Below are positions 14,466 through 15,088 of a stretch of 15,088 nt of DNA, piece by piece. Location: the NCBI GenBank assembly GCA_031281765.1, contig JAITEX010000097.1, positions 1 to 15,088 on the forward strand, given 5' to 3'. The DNA comes from Eubacteriales Family XIII. Incertae Sedis bacterium (GTDB taxonomy: Bacteria; Bacillota; Clostridia; Peptostreptococcales; Anaerovoracaceae). Position 1 is the stretch's first letter. Every line of letters begins with the position of its first letter. A model generated the notes under the pieces. That model saw nothing but the letters and a program-made list of their open reading frames with translations, was not told the DNA's origin and did no database searches. Both the position numbers and the translations under genes were made by a program.

Positions 14466-15088
14466 GTGAGATTCTTTCTGATTTCCTCGATTTTTTCGAG
14501 CCATTCTTTTACGCGGGCTTCGCGGCCCTGATCCGTCGGATAGTAGTATTTACGGCCCGCGAGCTTGTCCGGCAGGCACTGCATATTCGTCAGCTTTTCG
14601 TTCGTATTATGCGCGTATTGATAGCCCTTTCCGTAATCAAGCTCCTTCATAAGCTTCGTCGGCGCATTCCGTATCACGAGCGGCACCGGCTCCGCTATGG
14701 TTTCAAGGGCGTCGGCTTTCGCGGCGCCGTAAGCCGTATAGAGGGCGTTTGACTTCGGCGCGAGCGAGCAGTAGATGACGGCGTGCGTCAGGTGGACGCT
14801 GCATTCGGGCATCCCGATATAATGGCAGGCCTGATACGCGTCAATGCAGACCGCGAGCGCGTTCGAATCCGCCATACCGATGTCCTCGCTCGCGAACCGC
14901 GTGACGCGGCGCGCGATATAGAGCGGGTCCTCGCCGCCCTCGAGCATGCGCGCGAGCCAATAGACGGCCGCCTGCACATCGCTGTTCCGCATGGATTTGT
15001 GCAGGGCCGAGATGATATTATAATGTTCCTCGCCCGTCTTATCGTAGAGCAGGAGCTTGCGGCTGATGCTCTGTTCGACGAGTTCGTC
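14462..15088 (-). CDS. rarA: Replication-associated recombination protein A (RarA/MgsA), C-terminal part
   Basis: RarA is an AAA+ ATPase of the clamp-loader type that acts at stalled or gapped replication forks. The window holds the last 208 codons. The frame is open to the right edge, so the ATPase core lies outside. The visible part starts at the end of the lid region and contains the family stretch HYNIISALHKSMRNSD, then YWLARMLEGGEDP, ASEDIGMAD and a late KLMKELDYGKGYQYAH segment, all typical of the RarA tetramerisation domain. An internal methionine at 14992 is not the start, because the conserved sequence continues upstream of it to the edge. The stop overlaps the miaB GTG by 4 nt, so miaB is probably co-transcribed with it. 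Confidence 0.95.
   Translation of the reverse strand, partial: DELVEQSISRKLLLYDKTGEEHYNIISALHKSMRNSDVQAAVYWLARMLEGGEDPLYIARRVTRFASEDIGMADSNALAVCIDAYQACHYIGMPECSVHLTHAVIYCSLAPKSNALYTAYGAAKADALETIAEPVPLVIRNAPTKLMKELDYGKGYQYAHNTNEKLTNMQCLPDKLAGRKYYYPTDQGREARVKEWLEKIEEIRKNLT

Noticed and set aside
14466..14504. Longer miaB start at the ATG at 14504
   Set aside because: It adds 13 residues read from rarA sequence before the normal MiaB N-terminus. The GTGA junction fits better, though this is not certain.
14788..14992. rarA beginning at the internal ATG at 14992
   Set aside because: Conserved RarA sequence continues upstream to the window edge, so the gene is cut by the window and does not start there.
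1..15088. Defence system, prophage, insertion sequence or biosynthetic cluster
   Set aside because: Every stretch is accounted for by recognised core genes. No transposase, integrase, terminal repeats, tRNA attachment site or accessory gene is present.

Overview
This is a 15 kb stretch of bacterial core genome. All fifteen protein genes lie on the minus strand, so transcription runs from the right edge to the left edge. The sequence is GC-rich to the eye. The run priA-def-fmt-rsmB-prpC-pknB-rsgA-rpe, the PASTA-repeat kinase with its PP2C phosphatase, strong AGGAGG-type ribosome binding sites and QueH rather than QueG together point to a GC-rich member of the Bacillota (Clostridia or a relative). 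The genus cannot be named from this window.

In transcription order: the C-terminal part of rarA (14462-15088, 5' end off the window) overlaps miaB by 4 nt. A short AT-rich gap with a TATAAT box leads to trxA, which ends at a clear intrinsic terminator. After that comes an unbroken set of twelve genes: cls (cardiolipin synthase), tdk (thymidine kinase), queH (epoxyqueuosine reductase), priA (replication restart helicase), def (peptide deformylase), fmt (Met-tRNA formyltransferase), rsmB (16S rRNA m5C methyltransferase), prpC (PP2C phosphatase), pknB (PASTA kinase), rsgA (ribosome-assembly GTPase), rpe (ribulose-phosphate epimerase) and lgt (N-terminal 173 codons, running off the left edge). 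Many junctions are 4-nt start/stop overlaps (ATGA, GTGA or TTGA), so translational coupling is likely.

The genes share a growth and translation theme. Fmt and Def handle formyl-methionine at the start and end of its life, RsmB and RsgA mature the 30S subunit, MiaB and QueH modify tRNA anticodon loops, and PriA and RarA deal with stalled replication forks. The kinase-phosphatase pair senses cell-wall material and in Bacillus is known to act on the RsgA homologue encoded next door. Lgt and Cls serve the membrane.

I see no mobile element, CRISPR array, tRNA, rRNA, toxin-antitoxin pair or defence gene, and no gene-free stretch longer than about 100 nt. I do not see an undescribed system here. 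The points worth a second look are modest: a PriA that appears to lack its winged-helix domain, a tyrosine/glycine/acid-rich linker and an extra C-terminal domain in the PASTA kinase, a terminator placed only 21 nt ahead of cls, and the absence of rlmN from its usual place.
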